Below, piece by piece: positions 13,967 to 15,054 of a DNA stretch of 15,054 bases. The notes under the pieces are model-generated. The model was not told the origin of the DNA, searched no databases, and saw only the letters and a program-made list of their open reading frames with translations. This DNA comes from a candidate division WOR-3 bacterium (GTDB taxonomy: Bacteria > Hydrothermota > UBA3072), in assembly GCA_039804165.1 (NCBI GenBank), contig JBDRZZ010000033.1, forward strand, positions 1-15,054, in the 5' to 3' direction. How positions within the stretch are numbered: the stretch's first letter is position 1; every line of letters begins with the position of its first letter. The position numbers and the translations under genes are program-made.

Positions 13967-15054
13967 TCATTTATCTTTCTCTTCATTTCCTTTAAGTCTT
14001 AATTTTGAATCCCCCACATATGTAAAACGAGCCCAAACTGCCCCAATACATCTATTCCTACAATCCTTTTTAATCTGTTCCTTCGCTAAATTTAAAGATT
14101 CCTTCAAGTTCATTCCTACCGCAAAACCAGCATACATAATAGCTGCGCTCCTCTCATTTTCAAAATCATGGAGCCCACTCCATCCCACTGAAGCTCTCGC
14201 GGGAAAAGCACTTGCAACTCCTATACTATAGCAAGCATCAATATGCACAAGACCACATGGAGGTATACCCAAATCTGGAATTTCATCTTTCCGTAGACTA
14301 ACCTTATGCCCAGTCTTATAGTTCTTGTATATTAATAATTCATCAGGACGACCATCACTGTTATAATAGAAAACTTCTAAACTTATATTTTTACTTTTAA
14401 GGGCCTCTATTAAACATTCCTTACTTGTAGGAGTAAAGGGCTGAATAACATTATAACCTATTGCTGAAAGATAATGTGTAATATAAACTATCTGTATCAT
14501 CATTTCCTCTCCAAATTGATGCCCTTGATTATATCCCAATATAGCAGCTTTCTTAACAAAGGTCTTTTTTGCTCTAACAGTTACGCCTACCCCAGCTAAT
14601 TTATACTCTGTTGCAGTACTCCCCCCGTTAAATCCACCAGAAATCAAATACGAACCTGAACCTGTAGTTGGGTCCGTCAGTATATATCCAACTCCTCGCC
14701 AGTCCTCAAGAGTAACTGAAGATTCCGATACCTTGGCAATAAGCCCTCTATTCACAGCATTCATTATATCTACTTTAGCATCCTCTGGAATATTTAAGTT
14801 TGGAAGTATATTATCAATATTTGATTTATCTATATCATAAATCGGAATCCCATTAAGCGAGGCTATCTGAAGAGCTTTAACTGCTGAAACCGAAGGTAAA
14901 TCCATCCAATGCTCAAATATAAAATGCTCAAGATATGAACTCTCATACCCAGTTATTTTTGTATACTTAATTTCCTTCGTTTTATCTCCATAAATAGAAA
15001 AAACTTTCTCAAGATTTCTATCAGCATCAATAAACATTCTACTTAAAGAAACTT
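13967..15054 (-). CDS. C-terminal part of a large protein with a caspase-like domain (5' end beyond window)
   Basis: The frame is open to the right edge. The first Met (15037-15035) has no ribosome site before it and the codons upstream (V-S-L-S-R) contain no stop, so the gene almost certainly begins outside the window. At least 361 residues are visible, ending in TGA. Two parts can be seen, numbered from that Met. Residues about 28-150 (GYESSYLEHFIFEHWMDLPSV, NGIPIYDIDKSNIDNILP, VGYILTDPTTGSGSYLISGG) resemble a module I recall near the ends of very large bacterial transglutaminase-like or RHS-like proteins. Residues about 161-345 fit a caspase-type fold: KKAAILGYN, an IGYNVIQP strand, VFYYNSDG, VHIDACYS, and a late helix MNLKESLNLAKEQ. 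The Cys (269) is present, but Asp228 stands where SGHG would supply the His. Its role, perhaps processing or sensing, is inferred. Confidence 0.85.
   Translation of the reverse strand, partial: VSLSRMFIDADRNLEKVFSIYGDKTKEIKYTKITGYESSYLEHFIFEHWMDLPSVSAVKALQIASLNGIPIYDIDKSNIDNILPNLNIPEDAKVDIMNAVNRGLIAKVSESSVTLEDWRGVGYILTDPTTGSGSYLISGGFNGGSTATEYKLAGVGVTVRAKKTFVKKAAILGYNQGHQFGEEMMIQIVYITHYLSAIGYNVIQPFTPTSKECLIEALKSKNISLEVFYYNSDGRPDELLIYKNYKTGHKVSLRKDEIPDLGIPPCGLVHIDACYSIGVASAFPARASVGWSGLHDFENERSAAIMYAGFAVGMNLKESLNLAKEQIKKDCRNRCIGAVWARFTYVGDSKLRLKGNEEKDK
14003..14557 (-). other. Caspase-like (clan CD) domain, possibly inactive
   Basis: Landmarks in order: beta-1 KKAAILGYN (161-169), a helix and strand ITHYLSAIGYNVIQPFTPTS that matches 'L..lGf.V.....pt', beta-3 LEVFYYNSDG (220-229) where caspase-like enzymes have yySGHG, beta-4 LVHIDACYS (263-271) with the nucleophile-type Cys269, and a C-terminal helix region with MYAGFAVGMNLKESLNLA. 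The Cys is in the classic DACxS context. The catalytic His position is Asp228. Other His residues (His173, His244, His265) are not in the expected place. Confidence 0.55.
14588..14956 (-). other. Conserved module ahead of the caspase-like domain
   Basis: Residues about 28-150 from the first Met: ESSYLEHFIFEHW, then SAVKALQIASLNGIPIYDID, then a helix pair (EDAKVDIMNAVNRG), then WRGVGYILTDPTTGSGSYL. The 'EsSyLEH..wE', 'aLq.An..gIP.y.i...Ni...LP.L' and 'GvGYi..DP.TG.G.Y.isGG' pattern is one I associate with the C-terminal parts of giant secreted bacterial proteins. No family name is offered. Confidence 0.5.

Noticed and set aside
13944-14231. Plus-strand ORF of 95 codons overlapping the caspase-like gene
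   Set aside because: It is the antisense shadow of a well-supported minus-strand domain, with no independent start signal.

Overview
The window is AT-rich and reads almost entirely as one minus-strand transcription unit of three very large or secreted-protein genes. In order of transcription (right to left): (1) the 3' part of a gene entering from the right edge, ending at 13967, whose C-terminal half looks like a caspase-type fold with the catalytic Cys but no matching His; (2) a 378-residue secreted protein of unknown family (13911-12775); (3) one giant gene that starts at 12758 and is still open at base 1, giving at least 4,252 codons without a stop. The giant gene covers about 85% of the window. 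An ORF search that demands a stop codon misses it and returns only antisense shadows there.

Layout of the giant protein, from the N-terminus (residue numbers counted by eye): signal peptide; alpha/alpha-toroid repeats of the prenyltransferase/terpene-cyclase type (about 20-275); five CARDB-like Ig domains (279-845); a calcium-loop-containing linker domain (846-1022); five nidogen-like 'STNG' beta modules (1023-1944); a PKD-like domain; a second alpha/alpha toroid (2013-2350); two PKD domains; a FlgD-type Ig domain (2541-2631), normally found at C-termini; an Ig-like domain with the motif GTVTD...LEYG; four more CARDB or CARDB-like domains; two further Ig-like segments; eight tandem Ig-like units of about 100 residues joined by DNTPP linkers (OmpL47-type, 3392-4188); and the beginning of a second GTAKD...LEYG domain at the window edge. 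This is the architecture of a secreted or surface-anchored adhesive or structural protein. I see no enzyme active site in it.

The best candidate for something undescribed is a set of short, in-frame, palindrome-rich sequence elements inside the giant gene. There are two unrelated families: A, core CAGCTGRYAGCTCACAGCT, four copies; and B, core CCGCTATCCGCYTGCCG, two copies. All copies of a family use the same strand and the same codon phase. Five of the six lie in just two equivalent surface loops of the Ig-like units. This resembles protein-tolerated mobile palindromic elements.

Organism: AT-rich codon use (AGA, ATA, AAA), standard stops (TGA, TAA), AGGAGG ribosome sites, and giant proteins combining CARDB, PKD, FlgD-Ig and toroid domains suggest an uncultivated bacterium of the FCB type, for example WOR-3/Stahlbacteria or a relative. 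This is an inference from style; no marker gene is present. I see no RNA gene, CRISPR array, transposase or convincing terminator. No gene-free stretch exceeds 55 bases.
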